A DNA stretch of 64,000 nucleotides from Bacillus pinisoli. GTDB taxonomy: Bacteria > Bacillota > Bacilli > Bacillales > SA4. The stretch covers positions 62,001 through 126,000 of the forward strand of contig NZ_JAJQKI010000008.1 of NCBI RefSeq assembly GCF_023036475.1. The letters run 5' to 3'. Made by a program: the position numbers and the translations under genes. Of this stretch, positions 43,145 through 52,097 are shown in pieces (the stretch's first letter is position 1; every line of letters starts with the position of its first letter). The notes under the pieces were generated by a model, which was not told the DNA's origin, ran no database searches, and worked only from the letters and a program-made list of their open reading frames with translations.

Positions 43145-45222
43145 TTCTCCTCGTAAAAATTTGCTTTAAGTGTAGTCTTTTTAATCACCCTATCAAATAC
43201 CAGAAGCATGGCCGGCAAGAATACCACTACCATGATAAAAGCGAGTAACGCTCCGCGACCTAATAGTAAACCGATCGCCGATACAATCGGGTTTGAAGAC
43301 GTAATCCATAGAATAAATCCAACGCTCGATAAAATCGCAGCCGATATAGAGATAGAGAACGTTTTTTCATCTAATGTTTTCACAATCGCTTCATAAGCAG
43401 GCATTTCTCTTCGGTGGTGCTGATAAGCTTCCGTCAATAAAATCGCATAATCAACGGTAGCTGCCAGCTGAACCGTACTGATAATTAAATATCCAACGAA
43501 TACTAAAGGCGTTTCTGTAAAATAAGGAATCGATAAATTAATCCAAACAGCAGATTGAATCGTGATCAGTAATACAAGCGGTATGGAAATGGATCTAAAG
43601 GTCACGATTAGGACAATCGCAATGGCTATAACGGTAAACAGGTTCACCACAATATTATCTTTTGACACCGTCGTTTTAATATCATACAACGTCACACTTT
43701 CTCCTAAGCTAAGCGCATCGACACCATAATAGGAGGAGGCTGTTTCCTGTATAGATTGGACAATTGAAAAAGGTATGGCACCCTCCGTACCTTGGTTCGT
43801 ATTGATGACAATACGGCTATAATTTTCAGAGTAAAACTCACTCGTAATCGATTCATCCAAATATTCAGGTGGAATCACAGGACCCACCATATTCACATAG
43901 GAAATGACACTCGTAACATAATCCAGCTTTTCTAAATCCTGAACAAGCTCTGTTTCCTTGACAACATCGCCTTTAGGAACTAAAAGAACAATCGGTGTCA
44001 TTAAACCAAATGCTTCTTCAACCATAATTGCATCGCTACCTGCACGTGATGTTTCAGGTAGTTTCCCTAAACCATACGTAAAGGCAGTATTACTTTGTGC
44101 CAAAAAGGCTGGAACAAGTATGGCTAGCACAATAAGCAAGCTAGGAAATCGTAGTTTCAGCATAAATTTTCCAATCCCAGCATAGCTAGGTACAAAGTTT
44201 TTATGCTCTGTTTTGTCCATCCATTTATAAAACCATAATGTCAAAGCTGGTAAAAAGATCATTACACTGATAAAACTCAGTACAATTCCTTTTACTAAAT
44301 TCACACCTAAGTCAGATCCAATCTTAAACTCCATGAACGTTAGGGCGATGAAACCAAAGAAGGTGGTAGCCGCACTTGCTGTAATCGCTGGAAACGATTT
44401 TTTCATGGCAAGCTGCATCGCTTCTTCTGGACTATTCGTTATTTTCCGGTACTCATGAAAACTATGTAGCAGAAACACGGCATAGTCGAGGGAAACGGCC
44501 AACTGTAAAATCGGGGCAACCGATTGAGTCACGAAGGAAACTTCTCCAATAAAGATATTTGTTCCTAAGTTAATCAACACCGAAACTCCAATGGCAGTTA
44601 AGAACAGGATAGGCTCTACCCATGAAGTAGTCGAAATCACTAATATAAAAATAATGATTGGAACTAGCAAAATGGAGGCATATAACGATTCATTTCCAGC
44701 CATTTTCTGTGAAGTAGCAGTGTTAATAGCTTCACCGGCAATTGCCCCGTCTTCACCAATCATTTCATATATAGCATCTGTAATTCTGACCTCATCACCA
44801 GCGCGAACACTGATCGAAAAAAGGGCATTTCCATTTTTATAGTAGGTTTCTACCGTCTCAGCGTCAGCGATCTCTAATGGCGTCTTCAAATCAATGACAT
44901 CATCGAGCCAAAGGACATCAAACACACCGTCAATCGCAGAGATTCTTTCTTTGTAGCTAAGTGCTTCCTGTACTGAAACGTCCATCACCAATACTCGCGT
45001 ATCAGGTACAGTTGCCGTAAACTCATTCTCCATTATTTCTAATGCGCGAGTGGACTGTGCATCGTCTGGCAAGTAGTCGACCATATTGTAATTAACCGAC
45101 ACAAAAAATTGAGCCACTGCAGAAACCAAAGCAATTAAAGCGAAAACAACGACAACGGCTTTTTTATGTGCAAGAATTCGAGCGGAGATATTAATTTTCT
45201 TCACCTCTCTTGAGACTTTCAA
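43141..45222 (-). CDS. RND superfamily (MmpL-type) transporter
   Basis: The 693 residues have 12 helices in the RND arrangement, with helix 1, a large loop, helices 2-6, then the repeat of that pattern. GEDGAI, SLDYAVFLLHSFHEYR near residue 250 and TVDYAILLTEAYQHHR near 600 are the paired SSD-like motifs with the proton-relay Asp-Tyr. It exports lipids or drugs using proton force. The divergent TetR gene is its likely repressor. Confidence 0.9.
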   Translation of the reverse strand: MKVSREVKKINISARILAHKKAVVVVFALIALVSAVAQFFVSVNYNMVDYLPDDAQSTRALEIMENEFTATVPDTRVLVMDVSVQEALSYKERISAIDGVFDVLWLDDVIDLKTPLEIADAETVETYYKNGNALFSISVRAGDEVRITDAIYEMIGEDGAIAGEAINTATSQKMAGNESLYASILLVPIIIFILVISTTSWVEPILFLTAIGVSVLINLGTNIFIGEVSFVTQSVAPILQLAVSLDYAVFLLHSFHEYRKITNSPEEAMQLAMKKSFPAITASAATTFFGFIALTFMEFKIGSDLGVNLVKGIVLSFISVMIFLPALTLWFYKWMDKTEHKNFVPSYAGIGKFMLKLRFPSLLIVLAILVPAFLAQSNTAFTYGLGKLPETSRAGSDAIMVEEAFGLMTPIVLLVPKGDVVKETELVQDLEKLDYVTSVISYVNMVGPVIPPEYLDESITSEFYSENYSRIVINTNQGTEGAIPFSIVQSIQETASSYYGVDALSLGESVTLYDIKTTVSKDNIVVNLFTVIAIAIVLIVTFRSISIPLVLLITIQSAVWINLSIPYFTETPLVFVGYLIISTVQLAATVDYAILLTEAYQHHRREMPAYEAIVKTLDEKTFSISISAAILSSVGFILWITSSNPIVSAIGLLLGRGALLAFIMVVVFLPAMLLVFDRVIKKTTLKANFYEEK

Positions 45223-45251
45223 AATTTCACTTTATCATTATATAAACACCG

Positions 45252-45267
45252 TGTTGGATATACAACA
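45252..45267. promoter_or_regulatory. Candidate TetR operator
   Basis: TGTTG and CAACA form an inverted repeat around gatata in the space between the divergent RND and TetR genes. Further TGTTG/CAACA half-sites lie near 45297-45317. Confidence 0.4.
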
Positions 45268-45354
45268 AACAGTTATCTACTATGCGTTTAGTTCACAACA
45301 GATTGAGACAATGTGTTGGATAACTCAAATAATTTTTGAAAAAGGGTGGAAGTG

Positions 45355-45927
45355 TTGAGTGCGAATCTAGACAGACGAAAAAAGTACACGCAGATGGTAT
45401 TAAAGGATAGTCTAATCCAATTATTAAAAGATAAACCAATTTCTAGCATTACGATAAAGGAAATTTGTGAAAGGGCGGACATTAATCGCTCCACATTCTA
45501 TTCGCATTACGCCAACCAATATGACCTACTCGGCTCGATTGAGGACGAGTTTCTTGAAGATATGTTGGCAACACTCAGTCAGTTTAATTTTTCCAAAGAA
45601 GAAGAAGTGCTGCAGATGACGGAAAAAGTCCTAGACTATATCGCGAGTAAACGTGATCTGTGCCAGACCCTGTTAAGTGAAAATAGCGATATTCACTTTC
45701 AACAAAAAGGAATGAAAGTCATGAAGGAGCTCATCTATAAAAACTGGATGACCATTAGTCCAGTGGATCAAGAAACTTTTGAATACTTGAGCATATTTGT
45801 CGTTAGTGGCTGCATCCATGTCATTAAAAGCTGGTTGGAAAATGGACTCGACAAATCATCACGGGAAATGGCAGAAATCATCAACAATCTCACCAATAAA
45901 GGGATTTCTCATATCGTAAAAACTTGA
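45355..45927 (+). CDS. TetR/AcrR family regulator
   Basis: The N-terminal DNA-binding domain is clear (ISSITIKEICERADINRSTFYSHYANQYDLL near residues 27-58), followed by a helical ligand domain of the YcdC/DhaS-like type. The TTG at 45355 fits the aagggtgg site; a GTG at 45346 lies inside that site. It is divergent from the RND operon and probably represses it, with a hydrophobic compound as inducer. Confidence 0.88.
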   Translation: MSANLDRRKKYTQMVLKDSLIQLLKDKPISSITIKEICERADINRSTFYSHYANQYDLLGSIEDEFLEDMLATLSQFNFSKEEEVLQMTEKVLDYIASKRDLCQTLLSENSDIHFQQKGMKVMKELIYKNWMTISPVDQETFEYLSIFVVSGCIHVIKSWLENGLDKSSREMAEIINNLTNKGISHIVKT

Positions 45928-45991
45928 TGCAAGAATGACAAAAAATAAGTACAATAAAGTGAAAAATGTCGAATCATAGGAGTGGCTGTAG

Positions 45992-47263
45992 ATGAAGCTA
46001 GGAGACCGTATTCGTTTCTTTAGAATACAACAACACAAAACTCAAGAAGAACTGTCTAGTGGAATTATCTCCGTCTCTTATTTATCAAAAATAGAAAATA
46101 ACCAAAGTCAACCAAGTGAAGAAGTAATCAATCTACTATGTGAACGCCTCGGCATCCAATTTACCGAGGGGGAGGAAGCAAATCTTTTAGTGGAGATTAT
46201 GGATTGGTACAAGCTGATCATTGGGGGAAATGGAACCCGAGAAGAAATAGAAGATTTATACAAAACCTTGAAGCAAAAGGTTAGTGAGTCAAAGCATTCT
46301 AATATCGTGCTGCATTTTACAGTTTTTGAATTTCGTTATCTTATTCAGTTTGTAAGTATAGAGGAAGCTGGAAGTTCGCTAGGCAAGATTCTAGAAATCA
46401 CAGACCTTTTTACTGAACAACTTCATTACTATTTTAATAAATTTAAAGGGTTATATGAATATGTAACGCAAGAATACCAAAGGGCATATGACCACTATCA
46501 AAAAGCAGAGCATTTTCTTAGTCGGTCTGTGTTTGAAAAGCTAGAAGAGGCAGATTTATATTATGCACTAGGGTTAACGAGTGCCAAGCTCTTGAAAAAT
46601 TCACTTTGTATTAAATATACCACTCTATCTCTTACCATCTATCAAGCCCTATATCAATATAAGAGATGTGCAGAGTGCCAAATCATGATGGCTATTTCTT
46701 ATACGAATAGTGCGGAACTAGATAAAGCGGAAGAGTGTTTATTGTTAGCCGAAAAAATAGTTGATACACTAAGTAACTCCAAGGTAAAAGATTATTTAAG
46801 TGGATCGATCCATCATAATCTTGGTTATGTATATTCCTGCGGTAAAAAACTAGATGAAGCGATCTATCATTACAAGCAAAGTATTGAATACAAAGTAAAG
46901 TATAATGATCAAAAAACGCTTAGCTCCATTCACTCGCTCCTTTTGCTTTTTAATCAAAAAGGTGATACTACGTCTGCGCTTCTTTGGGTGAAAAAAGGTA
47001 TTGAGAAACTTCAAGATAAAGATATAGAATTTTTCTATCACTTTAAAACTTGGGAGTACATACTAAATGAGCGGACCCCTGAATTCGAAAAGTTCGTAAA
47101 GAAAAAGGTAATCCCTTATTTTATAGATACCGAAGATCACGAATATGTAGCAGATTACTGCGAAATTCTAGCAACTTATTATGAAGATCAACGTAAATAT
47201 AAGCAAGCGAATCATTATTTAAGAATGGCTGCGAGTGAGTTAAGAAAAGCCGTTCCGTTTTAA
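45992..47263 (+). CDS. RRNPP-type regulator 1 (PlcR/NprR-like)
   Basis: The 423-residue protein has an N-terminal XRE helix-turn-helix (LGDRIRFFRIQQHKTQEELSSGIISVSYLSKIENN, residues 3-37) and then about 340 residues of TPR-like helical repeats. This is the layout and length of PlcR, NprR and related peptide-sensing regulators. No pro-peptide gene follows it; a terminator does. It lies upstream of a second paralogue. Confidence 0.85.
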   Translation: MKLGDRIRFFRIQQHKTQEELSSGIISVSYLSKIENNQSQPSEEVINLLCERLGIQFTEGEEANLLVEIMDWYKLIIGGNGTREEIEDLYKTLKQKVSESKHSNIVLHFTVFEFRYLIQFVSIEEAGSSLGKILEITDLFTEQLHYYFNKFKGLYEYVTQEYQRAYDHYQKAEHFLSRSVFEKLEEADLYYALGLTSAKLLKNSLCIKYTTLSLTIYQALYQYKRCAECQIMMAISYTNSAELDKAEECLLLAEKIVDTLSNSKVKDYLSGSIHHNLGYVYSCGKKLDEAIYHYKQSIEYKVKYNDQKTLSSIHSLLLLFNQKGDTTSALLWVKKGIEKLQDKDIEFFYHFKTWEYILNERTPEFEKFVKKKVIPYFIDTEDHEYVADYCEILATYYEDQRKYKQANHYLRMAASELRKAVPF

Positions 47264-47313
47264 GGGGCTAAAAACGAATTGTTAAGAATGTGTAAAGTAA
47301 TGAAAGTGCTACC

Positions 47314-47353
47314 AATTTTCCTGCCTTAAACCCAGGAAAATTTTTAATATTTT
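47314..47353 (+). terminator. Terminator between the two regulators
   Basis: aattttcctg and caggaaaatt pair perfectly around ccttaaacc, followed by TTTAATATTTTCC. It could also serve as an operator since a third attttcct arm follows. Confidence 0.7.
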
Positions 47354-47376
47354 CCTATCTTTTTCTATTCCTAGTC

Positions 47377-47385
47377 TGATATAAT
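47377..47385 (+). promoter_or_regulatory. Extended -10 promoter of regulator 2
   Basis: TGATATAAT gives an extended -10 with no clear -35, 36 bases before the ATG of regulator 2. Confidence 0.5.
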
Positions 47386-47420
47386 AATAGTGACTAAAGA
47401 ATCAGAAATGAGGGATAAGG

Positions 47421-48647
47421 ATGGGGATCGGTAAAAATATTAAATATATTCGTACCCAAAAAAGAGTAACTCAAAAAGCCCTAGCCGAAGGTATTTGTTC
47501 AATATCTTACCTCTCAAAAATAGAAAATGAGTTAGCTGAACCTAGTCCAGAAGTGCTAAACCAATTCTGTGACCGCCTGGGTATATCTAACGAAGAAATC
47601 GACAAACAAAATGATACGTTAGCATTGCTAAAGTCAGAGTTTGATGTTCTGCATAGTATTATTCGTGAAAGAGATAAGGAAAAAGCAGAGCTTAAGTTCA
47701 ATGAAATTATGACCAATTTTCCTAACCTTATTGAGCCAGAAGCTTATCTGATAAAAGCTCTTTTTGAACTAAGATTAGCTATCATGAATCGTGATAAATT
47801 ACAGGCTGATACTTTCTTTATAGAGGTAGCTTCTCATATTAATTATCAGTCGGATTGGACAATGCAGTATTATTATAGATACTGTGGACTCTACCAATAT
47901 CTGTATGGAAGTTACGAGGATGCCATTGAATATTACCTTCTAGCTGAGAGATATCTAGAGGAAGATAAAGAGGAAGTATATTATCATTTAGCTTTAGCTT
48001 ATTATGAGTTAGATCAAATCTCTATATCAACTTTTTATATAAATCGAGCTTTAGATTTATTTATGAAGAAAAATCAAGTTGAACTTGTAACTAACTGTAA
48101 GTTATTGCTAGGTATTAACTATACTAAGCTAAATGAATTTCAAAAAGCTAAAGCCTACTTTAATGAGATATTAGAGAATTCTAATAGAAATAATACTTTT
48201 TTAAGGGGCAAAGTTTATCATAGTCTTGGTGTATTATACTCAAAAGAAGGAGATTCCGCCAAAGCAATACAATACTATTTTGAATCTCTAGTAACTAAAG
48301 AGAACAGCTCTTCAAAGACTATAACGATGTACTTTTTAGCTAAGGAGTATTATAAGCAAGATGAATTAGAATTGGCGTACGATTGGCTAGAAAAAGGGTT
48401 TGAGAATGCTGTAGAAAATCAAGATCAAGACTACAGGGTAAAATTCACTGTATTAAAGTTTTTTATCTTAAGAGAAGAAAATGGAGTGGACTTTGAGGAT
48501 TACCTAGTTAATGTAGCAATTCCTCACTTCGAAGCTAAAAATGAAACTCATACTGTAAAAGAATATATAGAATTACTAGCTTCTTACTATGAAAGAAATA
48601 GACAATATAAGAGTGCGAACGAGTTGTTAAGAAAGCTCATTACTTAA
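47421..48647 (+). CDS. RRNPP-type regulator 2 (PlcR/NprR-like)
   Basis: This 408-residue paralogue of the preceding gene has the same XRE domain (IGKNIKYIRTQKRVTQKALAEGICSISYLSKIENE) and TPR-like repeats (for example YLYGSYEDAIEYYLLAERYLEE, GVLYSKEGDSAKAIQYYFESL). The small exported pro-peptide gene lies 14 bases after its stop, so regulator and signal form one transcript. On peptide uptake, the regulator would change its DNA binding. Confidence 0.88.
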   Translation: MGIGKNIKYIRTQKRVTQKALAEGICSISYLSKIENELAEPSPEVLNQFCDRLGISNEEIDKQNDTLALLKSEFDVLHSIIRERDKEKAELKFNEIMTNFPNLIEPEAYLIKALFELRLAIMNRDKLQADTFFIEVASHINYQSDWTMQYYYRYCGLYQYLYGSYEDAIEYYLLAERYLEEDKEEVYYHLALAYYELDQISISTFYINRALDLFMKKNQVELVTNCKLLLGINYTKLNEFQKAKAYFNEILENSNRNNTFLRGKVYHSLGVLYSKEGDSAKAIQYYFESLVTKENSSSKTITMYFLAKEYYKQDELELAYDWLEKGFENAVENQDQDYRVKFTVLKFFILREENGVDFEDYLVNVAIPHFEAKNETHTVKEYIELLASYYERNRQYKSANELLRKLIT

Positions 48648-48661
48648 AGGGGGTGAAATGG

Positions 48662-48799
48662 ATGAAAAGCTTATTTAAGAAAATTTCGATTTTATTAGTG
48701 GCAATTGTGGTAGCAAGTACGATAAGTTACTCTGTTTCTACAGAGGCTGGTAGTGCTGATTTACCAGAACCATATAGCATTAGCTACTCTAAATTCTAG
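48662..48799 (+). CDS. Candidate quorum-sensing pro-peptide
   Basis: A strong aaagggggtg site precedes the ATG of this 45-codon ORF. The product has a basic start (MKSLFKK), a hydrophobic signal segment (about 8-22), a polar linker and a short C-terminal tail ADLPEPYSISYSKF. This is the form of PapR/NprX/Phr pre-pro-peptides, whose C-terminal 5-10 residues are the exported signal. It immediately follows an RRNPP regulator and is followed by a terminator. Confidence 0.78.
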   Translation: MKSLFKKISILLVAIVVASTISYSVSTEAGSADLPEPYSISYSKF

Positions 48800-48828
48800 T
48801 ACATAGATAACAATAAAATTATTTTCTT

Positions 48829-48860
48829 AGTGGCAAGGTGAGAACCTATGCCACTTTTTC
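48829..48860 (+). terminator. Terminator after the pro-peptide gene
   Basis: agtggca and tgccact pair with an inner aggt/acct and a gaga loop, followed by TTTTTCTTTTTT. Confidence 0.92.
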
Positions 48861-49002
48861 TTTTTTACACTATAAAAAAGAATAACAGTTAACTATGAAG
48901 AATAGTTGTAAAATGGTTTTTATACAGATTTTACATAAATCCTAAAATTTTAGTGCTGTTTCTCAAGCCCATATCATTAAATGATAAAAAAGGAGGCCCC
49001 AA

Positions 49003-49902
49003 ATGAACCCCAAACAACAGAATCGCTTCAACAATTTTATCATCATAGTCTTATCCATCAGTATCATAATGAACTTCACCTTACTTACGAAAGTGAACCA
49101 TATTGAAAATGAGGTTCTTAATATCTCTCATGAGCAACAATATTTGAGTGAAAATGTAAACAATCAAAGCAATCAGATTCATCATTCGTTGAATGAATTT
49201 TTTGCGAAACAGAGTTGGATGGGTCCTATTACGATGAATACTGATTCGAAAGAGTTGGATGTGGAGAAACCGGTAGCTACGTTTGAGTGGCAGGTGAAGG
49301 AGCTTCAACCTGATTCAAACGTGATCTTCCATTATGCTTATGGTGAAAGTGACAATTTTATTGAACTCCCGGCGGAAGAGCTGCAGCAAGGGTTGTTTCA
49401 AGTGAAGGTGCCAGTTGAGGCTAAACTGGAACCACAATGGGAAGCAGTAACGATCATTTCTGGTTCTCATATTGAGGAGAAATCAAAGCAGGCGGAAGAA
49501 GAAGCGTATCATGAGCAATCACTAAAATACTTTATATCTGTATCCTATGGTGACACAGTGAGGAGTAGTGAGATTAGTAGCGAATACTTGGGCTACCTTG
49601 GTACGAATCTTTATGGAGTTCTTCAAACAGATATCCACTTGAATAAGAACAATATCGGTATCACATTAATGAATCATGGTGTATATGAATCTCACAATCA
49701 ATTGAGTGAAGTGTATCTATTGTCATACGAGGGTAATAAGTTGGTGAGCGAAGAAGAGATTCCATTTAATGAAGAAATGTCACCACCCGACGGACATATG
49801 CGTTTGTACGAACTCAATGATATTAGGAAATATGAAGATATGAAGCTCGTCATCAGAGCCATTTATAGCGATGGAGAAATCTTTGAGCAAGAAGTGTACT
49901 AG
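49003..49902 (+). CDS. Membrane-anchored protein of unknown function
   Basis: The 299-residue protein has one N-terminal helix (about 10-28), a short coiled coil and an extracytoplasmic beta-rich domain. A strong aaaaaggaggc site precedes the ATG. No family is recognised. A terminator at 49905-49931 follows. Confidence 0.7.
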   Translation: MNPKQQNRFNNFIIIVLSISIIMNFTLLTKVNHIENEVLNISHEQQYLSENVNNQSNQIHHSLNEFFAKQSWMGPITMNTDSKELDVEKPVATFEWQVKELQPDSNVIFHYAYGESDNFIELPAEELQQGLFQVKVPVEAKLEPQWEAVTIISGSHIEEKSKQAEEEAYHEQSLKYFISVSYGDTVRSSEISSEYLGYLGTNLYGVLQTDIHLNKNNIGITLMNHGVYESHNQLSEVYLLSYEGNKLVSEEEIPFNEEMSPPDGHMRLYELNDIRKYEDMKLVIRAIYSDGEIFEQEVY

Positions 49903-49904
49903 AA

Positions 49905-49931
49905 AGGAAGAATCTTTTGGTTCTTCCTTTT
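49905..49931. terminator. Bidirectional terminator
   Basis: aaggaagaa and ttcttcctt pair around tcttttgg and are followed by TTTCTC, between two converging genes. Confidence 0.85.
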
Positions 49932-49936
49932 TCTCA

Positions 49937-50377
49937 TCATTTTACTTGAAAAGTTAGAGGAACTGTATTCATTAAATAGTTATTCGGTCCAATAGAAAAA
50001 GGAGATGTGGAAACGAATAAATCATATTTTCCTTTTTCAAACGTAAGTCCTGTAAGGTTCATGCTGAACTTTTCACCTTTTGACATAGTTTTTTTGATAT
50101 CAGTAAAATCGACTTGCTTTACAATGCTACCATCCTTCCTGTTCCTGATGGTAATTGTAATTTGGGGTTGTACATCAAATTCAATCCCTTCCCCTACATA
50201 TTCAAAATACGATGAGATCTCAATCGTATCTTCTTTTTCATACTGTCCCTGATCTGTCTCAATAGAAAGAATAAAGTCATACATTTTGATTTCCTCTTGA
50301 CTCGGTTCTAGAGAGGTGCTGTTAGCGCAGCTAGCCATAAATATTAAACTAAGTACTATTAATAAAATGCCTCTCAT
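49937..50377 (-). CDS. Small lipoprotein
   Basis: The 146 residues have lipobox FMASC near residue 17 and then a beta-sandwich-like domain (strands near DTIEISSYFEYVGEGIEF and QPQITITIRN). Its ATG follows the stop of the 47-residue gene without a gap, so the two are cotranscribed and translationally coupled. No family is recognised. Confidence 0.65.
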   Translation of the reverse strand: MRGILLIVLSLIFMASCANSTSLEPSQEEIKMYDFILSIETDQGQYEKEDTIEISSYFEYVGEGIEFDVQPQITITIRNRKDGSIVKQVDFTDIKKTMSKGEKFSMNLTGLTFEKGKYDLFVSTSPFSIGPNNYLMNTVPLTFQVK

Positions 50378-50521
50378 TTACTTAGCCCCTTCTTCTAGTT
50401 TCTTAATCTTGTTTTCTAGCTCGTCGACCCGTTCTTCTAACTTATACACCTTGTTTAAAGCCATAATGGGAAATCCAAAGACAGCGAGTAATAATAGACC
50501 TCCTACAATGAATTGGCTCAT
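50378..50521 (-). CDS. 47-residue membrane coiled-coil protein
   Basis: An ATG with gaggaaaga upstream opens a helix (FIVGGLLLLAVFGFPIMAL) followed by a short coiled coil (KLEERVDELENKIKKLEEG). It is the first gene of a two-gene operon with the lipoprotein. The same layout is seen in the 65-residue protein at 35554. Confidence 0.65.
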   Translation of the reverse strand: MSQFIVGGLLLLAVFGFPIMALNKVYKLEERVDELENKIKKLEEGAK

Positions 50522-50689
50522 TCTTTCCTCTCCTCTTATCCTATTTTTGTAGTATCTACACTAACTTTAACAAAATTGGAAAAAGAAGTTAATAATTATT
50601 TAGAGTAAACTCATTTAGAGTGAAACTTATTACCTTCTTCATTCGTAAATAAATAAACAGTTTTTTTGAGGGAGTTAACTCACTTCAGT

Positions 50690-50730
50690 GCTTTAAAGCT
50701 GTGGGGGCCAGGCCCCCATAGCTTTAAAGC
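50690..50730. repeat. Long GC-rich palindrome
   Basis: gctttaaagct-gtgggggcc and its complement form an almost perfect 41-base inverted repeat with one mismatched pair. It lies in the leader of the DUF1648 gene and has no T-tract. It is not the same as the REP-like element. Confidence 0.8.
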
Positions 50731-50754
50731 GGTAAAGTTAGGGAGGGGACACGA

Positions 50755-51261
50755 ATGACAAACTCTTGGGATCGACCAAAGTTAACTATTCCTAAAACTA
50801 AGGGTGAATGGATATGGGATGTCATAGGATACTTCTCTTTCATAGGCTCTATTGTTTTATTAGTTACCGTTTGGCATCAGCTGCCAGAACAGGTGCCTGC
50901 ACATTATAATGGCGCAGGAGAAGTAGATCGTTGGGGTTCAAAATGGGAACTACTCATCCTTCCAGGGATTGGAATGTTTATGCTACTACTTATGCAAACG
51001 TTAGAAGCATTTCCTGAAACACATAATTATCCAAGCCGCTTTAATCCATCTAATGCGAGACAGTTTTACCTTCAGAGTAGAAAAGTGCTCAATCAGGTGA
51101 AAAATATATGTCTTTTGTTGTTTTCTATTATTTTGCTAGAGTCCATTTCCGGTGCCCTCGGTTGGGGACTTGGTCTGAGTAAATTCTTTCTACCTTTGAC
51201 CATTCTAGGTACGGGAATTCCAATTGTCATAGGTATTTTGAAATTTAGGAAGATCAAATAA
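50755..51261 (+). CDS. DUF1648 membrane protein
   Basis: The 168 residues have four helices. The signature LPEQVPAHYNGAGEVDRWGSK near residue 42 is the DUF1648 motif found in SdpI-like and regulator-linked membrane proteins. An agggaggggacacga site precedes the ATG. SdpI relatives give immunity to a peptide toxin, but that cannot be assumed here. Confidence 0.82.
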   Translation: MTNSWDRPKLTIPKTKGEWIWDVIGYFSFIGSIVLLVTVWHQLPEQVPAHYNGAGEVDRWGSKWELLILPGIGMFMLLLMQTLEAFPETHNYPSRFNPSNARQFYLQSRKVLNQVKNICLLLFSIILLESISGALGWGLGLSKFFLPLTILGTGIPIVIGILKFRKIK

Positions 51262-51281
51262 GTCCATAGAGGAAGATATGT

Positions 51282-51482
51282 ATGAAAACATGGTGGCACG
51301 AAAAGAAAGAGAAGAGAAGAAAAAGACGAAGTGAGAAAAATCCCGGACAATATACGTTTGGTGATTTTATGGCGGATCTACTTCTATGGGTTCCTGAATT
51401 ATTGCTGTTCCCATTTAGGATATTATTTTGGTTAGTTCGAGGCTTGGGAAGAGTAATTGGGAATTTCTTTGATCTCTTCTAA
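51282..51482 (+). CDS. Small basic membrane protein
   Basis: The first 25 residues are strongly basic (KEKRRKRRSEK) and are followed by two hydrophobic segments. An agaggaagatatgt site precedes the ATG. It is 20 bases behind the DUF1648 gene, and a terminator follows. No family is recognised. Confidence 0.6.
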   Translation: MKTWWHEKKEKRRKRRSEKNPGQYTFGDFMADLLLWVPELLLFPFRILFWLVRGLGRVIGNFFDLF

Positions 51483-51483
51483 A

Positions 51484-51518
51484 GAGTGAATCTTCTCATG
51501 GAGGTCACTCTTTTTTTA
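51484..51518 (+). terminator. Terminator after the DUF1648 pair
   Basis: agagtga and tcactct pair around a short loop, followed by TTTTTTT. Confidence 0.85.
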
Positions 51519-51639
51519 TGCTTTTTTTAGTAATTTACACACTTTGTTACAAGAACCCATTGCATAATTATGGAAACTGTAATATAGTACATTATATCAC
51601 TAATGCACTAATTCACTACACGCGATGGGAGGTACGATT

Positions 51640-52014
51640 TTGATTTTAGACACAGACAGCACGAAACCAATCTATGTGCAAATAGCTGAATGGCTAGAAG
51701 CAGAGATCCTAAATGGAAACTTAACAGCAGATCAAAAAGTATACTCCCAATATCAGCTTGCCGATATGTACAACATCAACCCAGCAACCGCAGCAAAAGG
51801 CCTCAATTTACTAGCAGATGAAAACACCCTATACAAAAAAAGGGGGCTTGGCATGTTCGTATCTCAACATGCAAAGGAGCTAATCCTAACCAAACGAAAA
51901 AACCAAACACTTAAGGGACTAGTCAAAGAAATGGTTCTAGAAGCTAAACGCCTACATGTCGACCAAGCAGAGCTTATGGACATGATCAAAAAAGAACTTC
52001 AAGAAGAAGATTGA
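51640..52014 (+). CDS. GntR family regulator, YtrA type
   Basis: The winged-helix domain is complete (KPIYVQIAEWLEAEILNGNLTADQKVYSQYQLADMYNINPATAAKGLNLLADENTLYKKRG) and the C-terminal part is short (about 40 residues), as in the YtrA subfamily. The TTG at 51640 fits the gggagg site 7 bases upstream. YtrA-type regulators repress the ABC transporter genes that follow them, as here. Confidence 0.88.
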   Translation: MILDTDSTKPIYVQIAEWLEAEILNGNLTADQKVYSQYQLADMYNINPATAAKGLNLLADENTLYKKRGLGMFVSQHAKELILTKRKNQTLKGLVKEMVLEAKRLHVDQAELMDMIKKELQEED

Positions 52015-52049
52015 TTCGACAAATTTCGGGTGGTGCCTGTCACCTGTCG
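52014..52049. repeat. REP-like element, copy 8
   Basis: A variant tag (aaatttcggg) and a left arm cctgtcacctgtcg are present; the right arm is degenerate. It starts within the stop of the GntR gene. Confidence 0.7.
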
Positions 52050-52097
52050 AGGACTGGGGTTTGGCACTGGAACGAAAAGAGGAATTAAAACGAAGTG

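Noticed and set aside
41475..44842. Several plus-strand ORFs of 60-86 residues across the RND operon
   Set aside because: They are shadows of the two minus-strand genes, without ribosome binding sites or protein-like composition.
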